Assembly: GCA_020847555.1 (NCBI GenBank)
Contig: JADLBT010000288.1
Span: forward strand, 1-33,248
Direction: 5' to 3'
Length of the DNA: 33,248 nt
From: Gemmataceae bacterium
GTDB taxonomy: Bacteria; Planctomycetota; Planctomycetia; Gemmatales; Gemmataceae
Shown: positions 6,461 to 18,847 of the stretch, piece after piece
Layout of the letters: every line of letters starts with the position of its first letter
Numbering within the stretch: the first letter of the stretch is position 1
The notes under the pieces: model-generated
What the model was told of the DNA's origin: nothing
What the model saw: only the letters and a program-made list of their open reading frames with translations
Database searches by the model: none
Position numbers and translations under genes: made by a program

Positions 6461-6524
6461 GACGAGTTGGAAGCGTCAGCGAGGGCAGCTTGGACAAAGC
6501 CGGCGCTGACGCTTCCGGCTCGTC
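6461..6524. repeat. Long palindromic intergenic element, type A
   Basis: Arms of 21 nt at 6461-6481 and 6504-6524 with two differences, both allowing G-U pairs in RNA; loop 22 nt. The arm core GAAGCGTC and outer GACGAG recur in the palindrome at 24188-24251. It is the first structured sequence after the IS remnant. Confidence 0.8.
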
Positions 6525-6895
6525 GGCGTCATGGGGCGGAAAGCGATTGTGTGTCCACACCGGATCTCATACGCAGTCCGGCTGGTGGAACTGGCTCCTG
6601 CCGATCCCACTGGACAAAACCAGCCGGATGGGGTATCAGTTCCACCGAGCGGCCGAGAGTTCCCAAAAAATGTGTCAGGCTCATCGTATGCAACCGAGCG
6701 CCTGGGCACAGCTGACTCCTGGTACGCTGTCGGAGGGGGGGCGTCAGACCGCTTCCTGCGCTGCGTGCGCGGCTCGGACAGCAGTTACTGGCGTCGGCCC
6801 CCCGGCTTTCGCGCGCGGTTGCACGAATCGACCAACTTGCCTAAGATGGGCGAGGACTGGTACACCTTCTCTCGCGCCTGGAGTGCTGGCTGAAA
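6525..6895. other. Intergenic stretch upstream of metal-efflux locus
   Basis: About 370 bases with no gene I can support. A weaker inverted repeat is present, with arms TCCGGCTGGT at 6577-6586 and its complement at 6619-6628, framed by GGTGGAACTG and CAGTTCCACC. The region should carry the promoter of the efflux locus; no operator for a known metal regulator could be identified, and no metal-sensor gene is adjacent. Confidence 0.45.
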
Positions 6896-7369
6896 ATGTG
6901 TGATACACGGCGACGCCTGATCGCACTCCTCAGCCTGGGGGCGTTCCTCATCGCCAACACACACGCGGGCGCAGCCCTCGTCGCGTATCTTTCCGAAGCG
7001 GCGCCGACGGTCCAGACCGAACAGACGAGTCCCCAGAACCAAACGAACCGGCCGGTCCGGTCCAGATGTTCGTGCTGCGCGCGGCGCACCGCGGAGGCCG
7101 CCCCGCTCGTACCGACCGCACCCTGCAAGGAACGCACGCCCGGCGTTTCGTCGGGGTCTGAGTCGGCGGACAGCCCGAAGGAACACCACGGCCCGAAATG
7201 CCCCTGCCCCGGCGGCTGCGCCGCCTGTAACCTCGGTAAGATCCCGTGCCTGATCGGGTGCTCGCAGATTGCGCTTCCCGCGATCTGTCTGGGTGCCCGC
7301 CCCGCCGAACCGCCCGCTCCCTACGCCCCACCTCACACCGGCCGCCTGCTCCGTCCCCCCCGCGTCTGA
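6896..7369 (+). CDS. Secreted cysteine-rich protein of metal-efflux locus
   Basis: A 157-residue protein with a hydrophobic N-terminal segment (LIALLSLGAFLIANTHAGAA, residues ~8-27) that looks like a signal peptide. The rest is Cys-rich in clusters: RCSCCARR near residue 60, then CPCPGGCAACNLGKIPC near 105-118, with further Cys downstream and Pro-rich spacers. The clustered Cys suggest periplasmic metal binding, inferred from pattern and from its position ahead of the CzcB/CzcA genes. I do not recognise a named family. The ribosome-binding site is weak. The long opposite-strand frame is a GC artefact, since only this strand gives a signal peptide and ordered Cys motifs. Confidence 0.65.
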   Translation: MCDTRRRLIALLSLGAFLIANTHAGAALVAYLSEAAPTVQTEQTSPQNQTNRPVRSRCSCCARRTAEAAPLVPTAPCKERTPGVSSGSESADSPKEHHGPKCPCPGGCAACNLGKIPCLIGCSQIALPAICLGARPAEPPAPYAPPHTGRLLRPPRV

Positions 7370-7553
7370 AAGCCGCTCACAGCCCGCGCGTCCCCGCTCG
7401 CGTTACACGCCGCGTCCTCAAAGGACACCGGCCGCGCGTCGGCCCGCGCCACTGCGCAAGCTATCGCCCCCGGTCCGTCCTTTCACAGGCTCTTGAGTCG
7501 GACAGATTCGGCCAGCGCGGCTACCGCGCTGCGACGGGTCGAGGAGGAAGCCC

Positions 7554-9170
7554 ATGCACGACCACACACAGACCGCCACGATGCCGGGGGCGGCGCCCTC
7601 CGCGCCGCCCGGATCCAGGCCGACCTGGGCGGGGACGACCGCGCTGCGCTGGCTGCTCGGCCGAGCGGTGCCGAACCTGCTCGTCCTGTTCGCGCTGGGC
7701 GCGCTGGCCTACTGGGGCCACAGCACCGGCTGGAAACTGCCGCGTTTCTCGGAGTTGACCGGCGCCGGGGGGATCGGCACGGACGACTGGTGCGGCGAAC
7801 ACGCCGTGCCCGAGACGTTCTGTGTCGAGTGTCGTCCCGGCCTGCTGCCGCGCGGCAAGAGGCACGGATGGTGCAGCATCCACGGCGTCCACGAGTGCCC
7901 GCTGGAACATCCCGACGTCGCCCAGCTGAAGGTCACGCCGCAGGTGACCGCCGCCGACCTGGAGCGAGCCCGGCGTGCGCTCGCGTTCGCTGACCGCCCG
8001 GTCAACAGCAGCCGGTGCAAGTTGCACCTGCGGCGCGTCCAGTTCAGCTCCGACGATGCCGCCACCAAGGCCGGCGTCGAGGTCACCGAGGCGCTGCGCG
8101 GCGCAATCGCCGAGTCGGTGGCCGCCAACGGCGAGATCACCTACGACCCGGTCCGCGTGGCCCCGGTGGCGACGTCCGTGCCGGGCCGCGTCTGGCGCGT
8201 GTACAGGGAACTCGGCGAGCCCGTCAAGAAGGGCGACGTGCTCGCCCTGGTGGACGCGGTCGAGGTGGGCAGGACCAGGGCCGAACTCCTGCAAGCGCTG
8301 TCCCAGGTCGAGCTGCGGCGCAGGACTGTGGCCCGCCTCGCCCCGCTGGCGGACGGAGGCGTGTCGGCCGCGCAACTCCAGGAGGCCCAGGCGGCACTGC
8401 GGGACGCACAGATCCGCGCCGCCGCCGCCCAGCAAGCCCTGGTGAATTTCGGCCTGCCGGTGAAAACTGAGGACGTGCAAAAGCTCACTCCCGAGGACGC
8501 CGCCCGTGCCCTGCCGCTGCTTGGCCTACCCGCCGAGGTCGCCCGCGAACTCGATCCGGCGACGACGACCGCCAACCTGCTGCCGCTGCGGGCGCCGCTC
8601 GACGGGGTCGTCATCGCGCGTCGGGCGGTGGCGGGCGAGTTGGCCGACGCCTCGCGGCCGCTGTTTGTCGTCGCCGATACGGCGCGCATGGTCCTGTCGC
8701 TCGGCGTCCGCCAGGAGGACGCCCACCTCGTCCGTGTCGGTCAGGAGGTCCGTTTCCGCCTCGGCGGCGGGCGCGAGGTGGTTGGGGCCGTGGCCTGGGT
8801 CAGCACCGAGGCGGACGAGAAGACGCGGACGGTTCAGGTCCGCGCCGCGCTGGACAACGCCGACGGCCGGCTGCGGGCGCATACCTTTGGCAGCGGCCGG
8901 ATCGTCCTGCGGCGCGAGGAAGCGGCCGTCCTCGTCCCGAGCGAGGCGGTCCAGTGGGAGGGGGATTGCCACATCGTCTTCGTCCGCGACCGGGATTACC
9001 TCGCACCCGGCGCGCCGAAGGTGTTCCACACGCGCACCGTCCGCCCCGGGGCGACGGAGGCGGGTAGCACCGAGATCATCGCGGGCATTCTGCCGGGCGA
9101 GGTCGTGGTCACGCGCGGCAGCGGATTGATGCGCTCCGAGCTGCTCAAGAACAACCTGGGCGAGGGGTGA
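7554..9170 (+). CDS. czcB: Heavy-metal RND efflux periplasmic adaptor (CzcB/CusB type) with extra Cys/His segment
   Basis: A 538-residue membrane-fusion protein. A strong GAGGAGGAAG precedes the ATG. One membrane segment lies at ~38-55 (AVPNLLVLFALGALAYW). Residues ~78-120 hold a Cys/His segment: W79 C80 x E82 H83 xx P86 E87 xx C90 xx C93, then GWC107, H110, H113 and C115. The remainder is a standard adaptor: beta-barrel/lipoyl start (VAPVATSVPGRVWRVYRELG, GEPVKKGDVLALVDA), an alpha-hairpin (~230-300), a second lipoyl half (LRAPLDGVVIARRAV), and the barrel and membrane-proximal domains. It bridges the inner-membrane pump to an outer-membrane channel. The extra Cys/His segment probably binds metal before handover and is repeated in the lipoprotein at 12677. 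Confidence 0.92.
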   Translation: MHDHTQTATMPGAAPSAPPGSRPTWAGTTALRWLLGRAVPNLLVLFALGALAYWGHSTGWKLPRFSELTGAGGIGTDDWCGEHAVPETFCVECRPGLLPRGKRHGWCSIHGVHECPLEHPDVAQLKVTPQVTAADLERARRALAFADRPVNSSRCKLHLRRVQFSSDDAATKAGVEVTEALRGAIAESVAANGEITYDPVRVAPVATSVPGRVWRVYRELGEPVKKGDVLALVDAVEVGRTRAELLQALSQVELRRRTVARLAPLADGGVSAAQLQEAQAALRDAQIRAAAAQQALVNFGLPVKTEDVQKLTPEDAARALPLLGLPAEVARELDPATTTANLLPLRAPLDGVVIARRAVAGELADASRPLFVVADTARMVLSLGVRQEDAHLVRVGQEVRFRLGGGREVVGAVAWVSTEADEKTRTVQVRAALDNADGRLRAHTFGSGRIVLRREEAAVLVPSEAVQWEGDCHIVFVRDRDYLAPGAPKVFHTRTVRPGATEAGSTEIIAGILPGEVVVTRGSGLMRSELLKNNLGEG

Positions 9171-9245
9171 GGGTGCGGCAAGTGAGCGGCCCGGTCGGGT
9201 CGCAACACCGCGAAACAGGTCCGTGTCCTCGCCGGAGGCTGTCTC

Positions 9246-12659
<3,414 letters not shown>

Positions 12660-12676
12660 GTCAAGGAGGTAAACCG

Positions 12677-13033
12677 ATGCGCTCGATCGAACGAAATGCC
12701 CAGTCGCTGCTGGCGCTGTTCGCGGTGCTGGCGCTCTTCGCGGGTGGGTGCGGCAAGGCAGAGGAGCGGCAGCGCCAGGCGCAGAGCAAGACCGAGCCCA
12801 GGGCGGAGAGCAAACATGCCGGGTGGTGGTGCGACGAGCACGGCATCCCGGAGGAGGAGTGCAGCATGTGCAGCCCGAAGCTGGAGAAGGAGTGCAAGGC
12901 GAAGGGCGACTGGTGCGAGAAGCACAACCGGGCGCTGTCGCAGTGCTTCACCTGCAACCCCGAGCGACAAAAGTTCTACGCGGCCAAGTACCGGGCGAAG
13001 TACGGTAAGGAGCCGCCGCCGGTCGGGGAGTAG
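12677..13033 (+). CDS. Small lipoprotein with two WC-x-(E/K)H Cys/His repeats
   Basis: A 118-residue protein behind a near-perfect AAGGAGGT ribosome-binding site, 17 bp after the pump gene. The N-terminus has a hydrophobic stretch ending in the lipobox AGGC, with Cys25 the likely lipidated residue. Two repeats follow: W51 C52 x E54 H55 xx P58 E59 xx C62 xx C65 and W79 C80 x x H83 ... C90 xx C93. The first is nearly the same motif as in the adaptor encoded at 7554. The tail is basic (FYAAKYRAKYGKEPPP). It most likely acts as a membrane-anchored periplasmic metal-binding partner of the pump; that role is inferred from motif and position. Confidence 0.8.
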   Translation: MRSIERNAQSLLALFAVLALFAGGCGKAEERQRQAQSKTEPRAESKHAGWWCDEHGIPEEECSMCSPKLEKECKAKGDWCEKHNRALSQCFTCNPERQKFYAAKYRAKYGKEPPPVGE

Positions 13034-13056
13034 AAGCACCTGCTCGGCGCCGTCGG

Positions 13057-13117
13057 ACCAGCCCGGAGCGCCAGCGACGGGCGCTCCATGTGCCCGCCGC
13101 TGGCGCTCCGGGTTGGT
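13057..13117. repeat. Long palindromic intergenic element, type C
   Basis: Arms of 20 nt at 13057-13076 and 13098-13117 with one mismatch, loop 21 nt. The arm carries CGGAGCGCCAGCG. It lies between the metal-efflux lipoprotein and the M81 gene, both on the plus strand, and could end the efflux transcript, although no T-tract follows. Confidence 0.8.
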
Positions 13118-13142
13118 TCGGCAGACAGCGGAGAACCTCATC

Positions 13143-14678
13143 ATGCGAATCGCCATCGGCCAGCTGTGGCAGGAGACGAACACCTTCAACCCGCTGCCCA
13201 CCACGCGCAACGACTTCGAGGCGTTCGGCATTCTGCGCGGCGCTGCCGTGGTCGAGGAGATGTACAACACGAACGAACTCGGCGGCATGATCCAGGCGTT
13301 GCGCGCCTGGCCCGAGTGCCCCGAGATCGTCGGCCTCGTGCGCCTGCCGGCCTGGCCGAGCGGCGCCGCCACCCACGAAACGTTCGCGTGGCTGCGACAG
13401 GAACTGCTCGACGCCCTCCGCGCCGCCCTCCCGGTCGATGCAGTGCTGCTCGCCCTGCATGGCTCGCTCGCGGCGGTGGGCGCTCCGGACGTCGAGGGGG
13501 AGGTGCTGAGAGGCGTCCGCGAATTGATCGAGCCGAACGTGCCGCTGGTCGCGACGCTCGATCTGCACGCCAACGTCACCGCCAGGATGGTACGCCACGC
13601 CGACGCCCTGGTGCTGTATCACACCGCGCCGCACATCGACGTCTTCGAGACAGGGCAGCGCGGCGCCGCCGTCCTGCGCCGCATCCTGGTCGAAGGCGCC
13701 CGCCCGGTGACGGCGTTCCAGAAACTACCGCTCGTCGTTCCCGCCGAGCGCGCCAACACGCAGGATCCCGAGAGCATCAGTTACGTCCTGCGACAGAGAC
13801 TCCAGGAACTGGAGGCCGACCCGAACATCCTCGCCGCCGGGTTGGCAACCGTGCAGCCGTGGCTCGACATTCCGGAACTGGGCAGCGCGGTCGTCGTCGT
13901 GGCCGACGGCGACGCGGCGCTGGCCGAGGCGCGCTGCCGCGAGGTGGCCGCGGAGGTGTGGATACGCCGCAGGGATTACCTCCCGGAACTGGTGCTGGTC
14001 GAGGAGGCAGTGCGCGCGGCGAACGAGGCGCGCGGCGGGCTGGTGGTGCTGAGCGACAGCGCCGACTCGACCACGTCCGGTGCGCCGGGCGACAGTACCT
14101 GGGTGCTGCGCGAACTGATCAAGTACGACTGGCGGAACGGCGCCCTCGTCACTCTGGTGTCGGCGAACCTGCCAATCGAGGCGATGATGCGCGGCGCCGG
14201 CGCCCGGTTCGCGGTGACGCTCGGCGGAGTGCGCGACAGCCGCTTCGCGGAGCCGCTCACCCTGGACGTCGCGATCGAGCGGCTCTTCACCGCCCAATTC
14301 GTGCTGTCGGGGCACCTGGGGCGCAACCTGCCGATCGACATGGGTCCGGCGGTGGTGCTGCGGCACGGGAGCGTGCGCATCGTCGTCACGTCTGCTTCGG
14401 GGCCGCACTTCGCTCCCGAGCTATTTCGCGCCGCCGGTATCGACCCATTCGCCGCAAGCGTCCTGGTCGCGAAGAGCCCGTGCGGGTTCCGGGCAGCGTA
14501 CCAGGAGCGTGCGAAGAAAATCCTCCTCGTGCGCGCCCCAGGATGCGCGCCGTCGGACTTCTGGAACTACGCATATCGGCAGATTCCGCGTCCGCTCTGG
14601 CCGTGGGATGAGATCGCGGACTGGGCGCCGGCGCCGTGCATTGTCCACGCGACCGGGAGGCGGCCCGACCGCGATTGA
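13143..14678 (+). CDS. M81 family metallopeptidase (MlrC-like)
   Basis: A 511-residue protein matching the M81/MlrC family over full length. Visible motifs: QETNTFN at residues ~10-16 (the family's ETNTF), LLALHGSLAA, LDLHANVTARM with D140 and H142, YHTAPHIDVFETG, and SDSADSTTSGAPGDST in the C-terminal domain. The family is named for microcystinase C, a zinc enzyme that cleaves linearised microcystin products; most members have unknown natural substrates, so no toxin role is claimed. There is no signal peptide, so it is cytoplasmic. The ATG at 13143 is chosen because the family N-terminus (MRIAIGQLWQETNTF) begins there. The gene converges on the PilZ gene. Confidence 0.92.
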   Translation: MRIAIGQLWQETNTFNPLPTTRNDFEAFGILRGAAVVEEMYNTNELGGMIQALRAWPECPEIVGLVRLPAWPSGAATHETFAWLRQELLDALRAALPVDAVLLALHGSLAAVGAPDVEGEVLRGVRELIEPNVPLVATLDLHANVTARMVRHADALVLYHTAPHIDVFETGQRGAAVLRRILVEGARPVTAFQKLPLVVPAERANTQDPESISYVLRQRLQELEADPNILAAGLATVQPWLDIPELGSAVVVVADGDAALAEARCREVAAEVWIRRRDYLPELVLVEEAVRAANEARGGLVVLSDSADSTTSGAPGDSTWVLRELIKYDWRNGALVTLVSANLPIEAMMRGAGARFAVTLGGVRDSRFAEPLTLDVAIERLFTAQFVLSGHLGRNLPIDMGPAVVLRHGSVRIVVTSASGPHFAPELFRAAGIDPFAASVLVAKSPCGFRAAYQERAKKILLVRAPGCAPSDFWNYAYRQIPRPLWPWDEIADWAPAPCIVHATGRRPDRD

Positions 14679-14690
14679 GTCGCTCGATGC

Positions 14691-14750
14691 TTACCAGCCG
14701 CGAGCATCAGCGAGCGGGGCGAACCGCTCGCTGGCGCTTGCGGCTGGTAA
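14691..14750. repeat. Palindromic element at convergent gene ends
   Basis: Arms of 27 nt at 14691-14717 and 14724-14750 with three mismatches and a 6-nt loop. It fills nearly all of the 83-bp gap between the convergent M81 and PilZ genes, so a bidirectional terminator or boundary role is likely. The inner arm resembles the type C element at 13057. Confidence 0.8.
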
Positions 14751-14761
14751 AGGGTTCCCTG

Positions 14762-15427
14762 TCAGCCCGCGCGATCGCGCACCGCCTGCAGGTCAGGCGT
14801 CCCGACGAACCGACCGCAGACGAGCCACCCGTCCGCCTCCTGGCGGCAGTCGTCCACGACGACCTGCACCGTCGCCGGCCCCCCTCCGGTCCCGCGCACC
14901 TTGATGGAGACAGTCGCCTCCGGCGGCGGCGGCCACGCCCCGCTGGGGGAGAGTCGCTGCACCGTGAGGATGATCGCGCGGCCGGCGGCGTCTCTGCCCC
15001 GGAACGTCACCCCGGTGACGACGTTGGCGGGCGCGGTCGGCGGGAGGACGGTCAGCCTCAGGAAGCGTTCCACCTCCTCTTCGCTCAGCGGGCTGATGAA
15101 CCGGCAGCCGTGGATCCACTCGCCGTCGGCGCCGTGCCGGACGTGCAGGACGCGGGCCAGCAGGGTCTCGGGCTCATTCGCGTCCACCCCCGGCAACTCG
15201 ATACTCAGGCCGGCCCCCGGCTCGAAGCGCCGCCGCAGCGCGAGGGCGAGTCCCCCGAGCGAGATGTCCCGGATCGTTCCTTCCCACGTCAGGTCGTTAT
15301 CGTGCCGGGCCGCAACGGGCTGGCACGACGTCTGCAGCGCGGTGAGATGTCGCTCGGCGACGCGGCACTCGACCGCCGGTCGGCGCCCGGAGGTTGGCGA
15401 CTGCGAGGCAAGGGTCAGAACGGCCAT
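14762..15427 (-). CDS. PilZ-domain protein
   Basis: A 221-residue protein. The PilZ domain, the c-di-GMP-binding fold, is recognisable from TIRDISLGGLALALRRRF (the D-x-S-x-x-G motif) at ~residues 50-67 through HGCRFISPLSEEEVERFLRL at ~108-127. The classical RxxxR motif is not clear upstream: an AARHDND segment is the only candidate, so c-di-GMP binding may be lost or altered. The C-terminal ~85 residues may form a second degenerate domain (TVQVVVDDCRQEADGWLVCG). The ATG at 15427 with GGAAGG upstream is chosen; the frame stays open to 15850 only by overlapping the DUF885 gene. It may be co-transcribed with that gene (86-bp gap). Confidence 0.82.
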   Translation of the reverse strand: MAVLTLASQSPTSGRRPAVECRVAERHLTALQTSCQPVAARHDNDLTWEGTIRDISLGGLALALRRRFEPGAGLSIELPGVDANEPETLLARVLHVRHGADGEWIHGCRFISPLSEEEVERFLRLTVLPPTAPANVVTGVTFRGRDAAGRAIILTVQRLSPSGAWPPPPEATVSIKVRGTGGGPATVQVVVDDCRQEADGWLVCGRFVGTPDLQAVRDRAG

Positions 15428-15513
15428 GACACACCTTCCGGTTGAAGGAGGGAAAACCATTCCAACCGTAGGTCGCGCCCGTCGCCCTGTCAAATTACCC
15501 CCGAGATGGGCCG

Positions 15514-17280
15514 TCACCGCGGCCGCTGCAGCCGGTGGGCGACCAGTTCCGGCAGGTACTTCACCGGCAAGGTGCCGTGGTCCAGCGCCGCCTCGTGGAA
15601 CCGTCCCAGCTGGAAGTTCTCGCCCAGGTCGCGCTGGAAGCGCCGCCGCAGCCGCTGGAACGCCATCCGCCCGACGAAGTAGGTGGACAGCTGGCACGAA
15701 CTCTGCTTCGCCCGGATAACCTTCAGGATCGCCTCCGCCTCGGACTGGTAGGCGCGCAGGATCAGGAACAGCAGCGCCTCCCTGTCCGTCATGTTCGTGC
15801 AGTGCATCTTGTAGTCGAGGATGGCGTTGGCGACCGTCCGCAGATACCACTTCAACTGGTTCAGGCGCAGCGCCAGATCACCGTTGCCGTACCCCTGGTC
15901 GAGCATCATCTGCTCGGTGTAGACCGCCCACCCCTCCGCGAACACGCCGGACGAGAGGACGCGGCGGATCAGCGACGGGTGGCGGTTCGAGTACTCCAGC
16001 TGGACGTAGTGGCCGGGGTATGCCTCGTGGATCGTGAGGATCTGGATCATGTGCCGGTTGTACTCGTGCAGGTAGCTGGCGATGCGCTTCGCGTCCCACT
16101 CGCGCGGGGGTGGGCTGATGGCGTAGTAACTGGCCGCCTTTGGGTCGAGCGGCGGCGCCGGGTTCAGGTAGGCGACGCTGTTGCCGCGCTGGAACTCCGG
16201 CATCTCGACGATCCGGCAACGGTCCGGCTCGGGCAGGCGCAGGATGTCCTTCTCCTTGATGAACGCCCTGATCCGCTCGACGCCGGCACGGACGTCCTTG
16301 ACGAGATCCTCGACGCGGCCGTGGTCCCGGCTCACCCGGTCGAGCACCTTGCGGATCGTGGCGCGCTTACCCTCCGCGTCATCCGGCGGCAGAGGCGCCT
16401 TCGGGAACAGACCGGCCCACAGCTGCCGGGCGATGACGTACATCTCCGCCTCGACGCGGTCGGCCTCGACCTCCGCCTCGCGCAGCACCTCGTCGGCGGT
16501 CAGCCCGGCGTTCAGTTCCAGCTCCAATTTGCGGGCGAACTTCTCCTTGCCGATCCGCCAGGCGCCGTTCGCGCGAGGCAGGAGTTCCTGCTGCAGGAAC
16601 TGCTGGTATTCCTTGAGGCAGGCCACGACCGGCCGGCACGCCTTGCGCAGCTCGCTCAGCTGCGGCGCCTCCCCGGCGAAGTCAAAGAGGCCGCCATCGT
16701 AGAACGCGATCGCCCCCCGGTTCTGCCGGATGGCTGTCTCGACGAACACGCGCGGCGGGTTGCCCAGCACCTTTTTCGCGACGGCGACGATCTTCGGAAT
16801 CGCCCGCATGCGGGCGATGGCGTTGCGGACGTTGACCGGCCGGGGAAGGCTCGACTGGGTGAGCAAGAGGTAAACGCTGTCGCTAATGTAGTCGTTGTAG
16901 GTACGTGGATCGTCCTCGAACGGGCGGGTGTTCTCGGCGAGCCACAGCTCGCGCTGCAGGTGGTGCTGGAAGATCTCGAAATCGATCTGCCCGCCGCGGG
17001 TCAGCTTCTGGAAGGCGATGGTCTTTGGGAGATCCGCGAGTGCCTTGCGTGCGCGCTCCTTCCCGGCGGCGCGGGCCTCGGGAGAGACGTCGTCGAGCAG
17101 GTGATCGAAACGGTGGTCGCCCTGGCGCGTCGCCTCCAGCGGGCGATGGCGAAACTCCTCGTCGAGGTACGCCTTGAAGTAGGCCGTCAGCCGGTCGTCC
17201 TCCGACTGTGGTGGCTGGGCGGCGGGACCGATGGGGTTCGCGACAGGGAGCAGTACCAGCGACACGAGGAGGCGCTTCAT
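15514..17280 (-). CDS. DUF885 family protein (HExxPGH peptidase-like), secreted
   Basis: A 588-residue protein with an N-terminal signal-like segment (MKRLLVSLVLLPVANPIGPA). The DUF885 hallmark TIHEAYPGHYVQ is present, with H418, E419 and H424 forming an HEx(4)H-like zinc site and the helix MIQIL ahead of it. A second conserved block, FAEGWAVYTEQMMLDQGYG, follows, supplying a likely third ligand (Glu). Together these indicate a zinc-dependent peptidase acting outside the cytoplasm; substrates are unknown. Length and domain order look complete. It is divergent from the amidohydrolase gene across a 217-bp region that contains a palindrome. Confidence 0.9.
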   Translation of the reverse strand: MKRLLVSLVLLPVANPIGPAAQPPQSEDDRLTAYFKAYLDEEFRHRPLEATRQGDHRFDHLLDDVSPEARAAGKERARKALADLPKTIAFQKLTRGGQIDFEIFQHHLQRELWLAENTRPFEDDPRTYNDYISDSVYLLLTQSSLPRPVNVRNAIARMRAIPKIVAVAKKVLGNPPRVFVETAIRQNRGAIAFYDGGLFDFAGEAPQLSELRKACRPVVACLKEYQQFLQQELLPRANGAWRIGKEKFARKLELELNAGLTADEVLREAEVEADRVEAEMYVIARQLWAGLFPKAPLPPDDAEGKRATIRKVLDRVSRDHGRVEDLVKDVRAGVERIRAFIKEKDILRLPEPDRCRIVEMPEFQRGNSVAYLNPAPPLDPKAASYYAISPPPREWDAKRIASYLHEYNRHMIQILTIHEAYPGHYVQLEYSNRHPSLIRRVLSSGVFAEGWAVYTEQMMLDQGYGNGDLALRLNQLKWYLRTVANAILDYKMHCTNMTDREALLFLILRAYQSEAEAILKVIRAKQSSCQLSTYFVGRMAFQRLRRRFQRDLGENFQLGRFHEAALDHGTLPVKYLPELVAHRLQRPR

Positions 17281-17419
17281 AATTTACTCCGGGAGCAGCC
17301 GATTCTGGCGACGGGGCGGTGGTCACTCTACCGGGCGTGGGGCGAGACGCCAACGATTTCCGATTGGCTTCTGGCGACGCTGTGATACGCTGTGAGAACC
17401 AGCCCATCGCTGGCACTCG

Positions 17420-17469
17420 CACCAGTCCCCCCAGCCCGGCGCGGGCGCATTGGGCTGGTGGGACTGGTG
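17420..17469. repeat. Palindrome in divergent promoter region
   Basis: Arms of 18 nt at 17420-17437 and 17452-17469 with one mismatch and a 14-nt loop; the arm core is CCAGTCC/CCCAGCCC. It ends 28 bases before the amidohydrolase ATG and lies between divergent genes, so a terminator role is unlikely. It could form a leader hairpin for the amidohydrolase mRNA or simply be a dispersed element. Confidence 0.75.
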
Positions 17470-17497
17470 AGCGCGGCAGTCGAGTTGAGGAGCCCCC

Positions 17498-18748
17498 ATG
17501 ATCGGCCTGACCCTGACCGCCGACCGCCTGTTCGACGGGACCGGCGCCGCCGCCGTCCTCAATCCCGTCCTGCGCCTGGTCGGCGACCGCGTCGAGGCGA
17601 TTGACCGCAGCCTGCTTCCACCCGCGAACTGCTCCGGCGAACGGCTGGACTTCTCCGGCTGCACCATCCTGCCTGGCCTGATCGACACCCACGTCCACCT
17701 GGTCATGGTGGCGCTGGAGACGAACGAGGCGATCGTCGAGCAGGTCGGCCGCGAATCGGATGACGACCTGACCCGCCGGGCTCTCGCCAACGCCCGCGCC
17801 GCCCTCCACGCCGGGCTGACGACGGTGCGCGACTGCGGCGGCCGCGGGCGGATCGTGCAGGCGGTGCGCGACCGCATTCGCCGGGGCGAGGCGGATGGGC
17901 CGGACGTCCTGTCCTGCGGCGCCCCGATCACGACCCGGACCGGCCACTGTCACTGGCTCGGCCTGCTCGCCGACACCCCCGCCGAGGTGCGGGCCGCGGC
18001 CGAGCGCATGCTCGCCGAGGAGGCGGACTTCCTCAAGGTGATGGCGACCGGCGGCAACATGACGCCCAGCTCCGATCCGATGCGGGCGCAGTACGATCCG
18101 GACACCCTCACTCTCATCGCCGACATCGGGCGCAAGGCCGGACGCCACACCGCCGCCCACGTCCTGAGCCGCGCCGCCCTCCCCGGGGCCGTGGCGGCGC
18201 GCGTCCGCACCATCGAGCACTGTGACTGGCGCGTCGAGGAGAATCGCTACGAGTTCGATCCGGAGCTGGCTCGGCGCATGCGCGACCAGGGCCAGTACGT
18301 CGGCCTGACCATGTCCGGGACCGCCCGCCGCGCCTTCCTGCCGCAGATCGCCAGTCTGAACAGCGGCCCGGTGCGCCGACTCGACATCCGGTTCGCCTGC
18401 GAGCGGCAAATGATCGACTCCGGCGTGCCGTTCACCCTGCACAGCGACGCGGGAGTGCGCCTGACGCCGATCGACCGATTCGACATCGGGCTGCGTGCGG
18501 CCGTGCGCGAGTTGCGGTTGACGCCCGCCGAGGCCCTGCGGGCGGCGACCGGGACGGCGGCCGAGGCGCTTGGCCTGGACGACCGCGGCACCCTGACCCC
18601 GGGGCGGCGGGCCGACCTGGTGGTAGTCCGCGGCAATCCGCTCGCCGACCTGGAATGCCTCCACAACGTCGTGGCCGTGATGAAGGCCGGGCGGTGGGTG
18701 CTCCCCCAGGGACCGCCGTCTGAGGCGGCGGCGAGCGGCGCGGCGTGA
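17498..18748 (+). CDS. Amidohydrolase (metal-dependent, imidazolonepropionase-like)
   Basis: A 416-residue amidohydrolase-superfamily enzyme. The metal-binding set is complete: H65-x-H67 (DTHVHL) after the first strand, K180 (DFLKVMATGG, possibly carboxylated), H221 (AAHVLS), H241 (IEHCD) and D317 (LHSDAG). The small beta-sandwich is formed by residues ~1-55 and the C-terminus (GTLTPGRRADLVVVRGNPL). It likely hydrolyses a C-N bond in a cyclic amide or dipeptide, but the substrate is not readable. There is no signal peptide. An FHA-GAF kinase gene follows after 99 bp in the same direction, possibly with its own promoter. Confidence 0.92.
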   Translation: MIGLTLTADRLFDGTGAAAVLNPVLRLVGDRVEAIDRSLLPPANCSGERLDFSGCTILPGLIDTHVHLVMVALETNEAIVEQVGRESDDDLTRRALANARAALHAGLTTVRDCGGRGRIVQAVRDRIRRGEADGPDVLSCGAPITTRTGHCHWLGLLADTPAEVRAAAERMLAEEADFLKVMATGGNMTPSSDPMRAQYDPDTLTLIADIGRKAGRHTAAHVLSRAALPGAVAARVRTIEHCDWRVEENRYEFDPELARRMRDQGQYVGLTMSGTARRAFLPQIASLNSGPVRRLDIRFACERQMIDSGVPFTLHSDAGVRLTPIDRFDIGLRAAVRELRLTPAEALRAATGTAAEALGLDDRGTLTPGRRADLVVVRGNPLADLECLHNVVAVMKAGRWVLPQGPPSEAAASGAA

Positions 18749-18847
18749 GCGCGCGGTTGCGGAGGAATGCCCCAAACCCCGGGCGCGTGTGCTCGGCGGG
18801 CTCCCACTTGCCGCCTGCACGTCCCCTGCTGGAGTACAAACCGAGTC

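Noticed and set aside
6531..6893. 120-codon frame upstream of the metal-efflux locus
   Set aside because: It spans an inverted repeat, lacks a ribosome-binding site, and reads as low-information sequence.
15535..17385. Open frame of 616 codons on the plus strand
   Set aside because: Antisense of the DUF885 gene, with no motif or ribosome-binding site.
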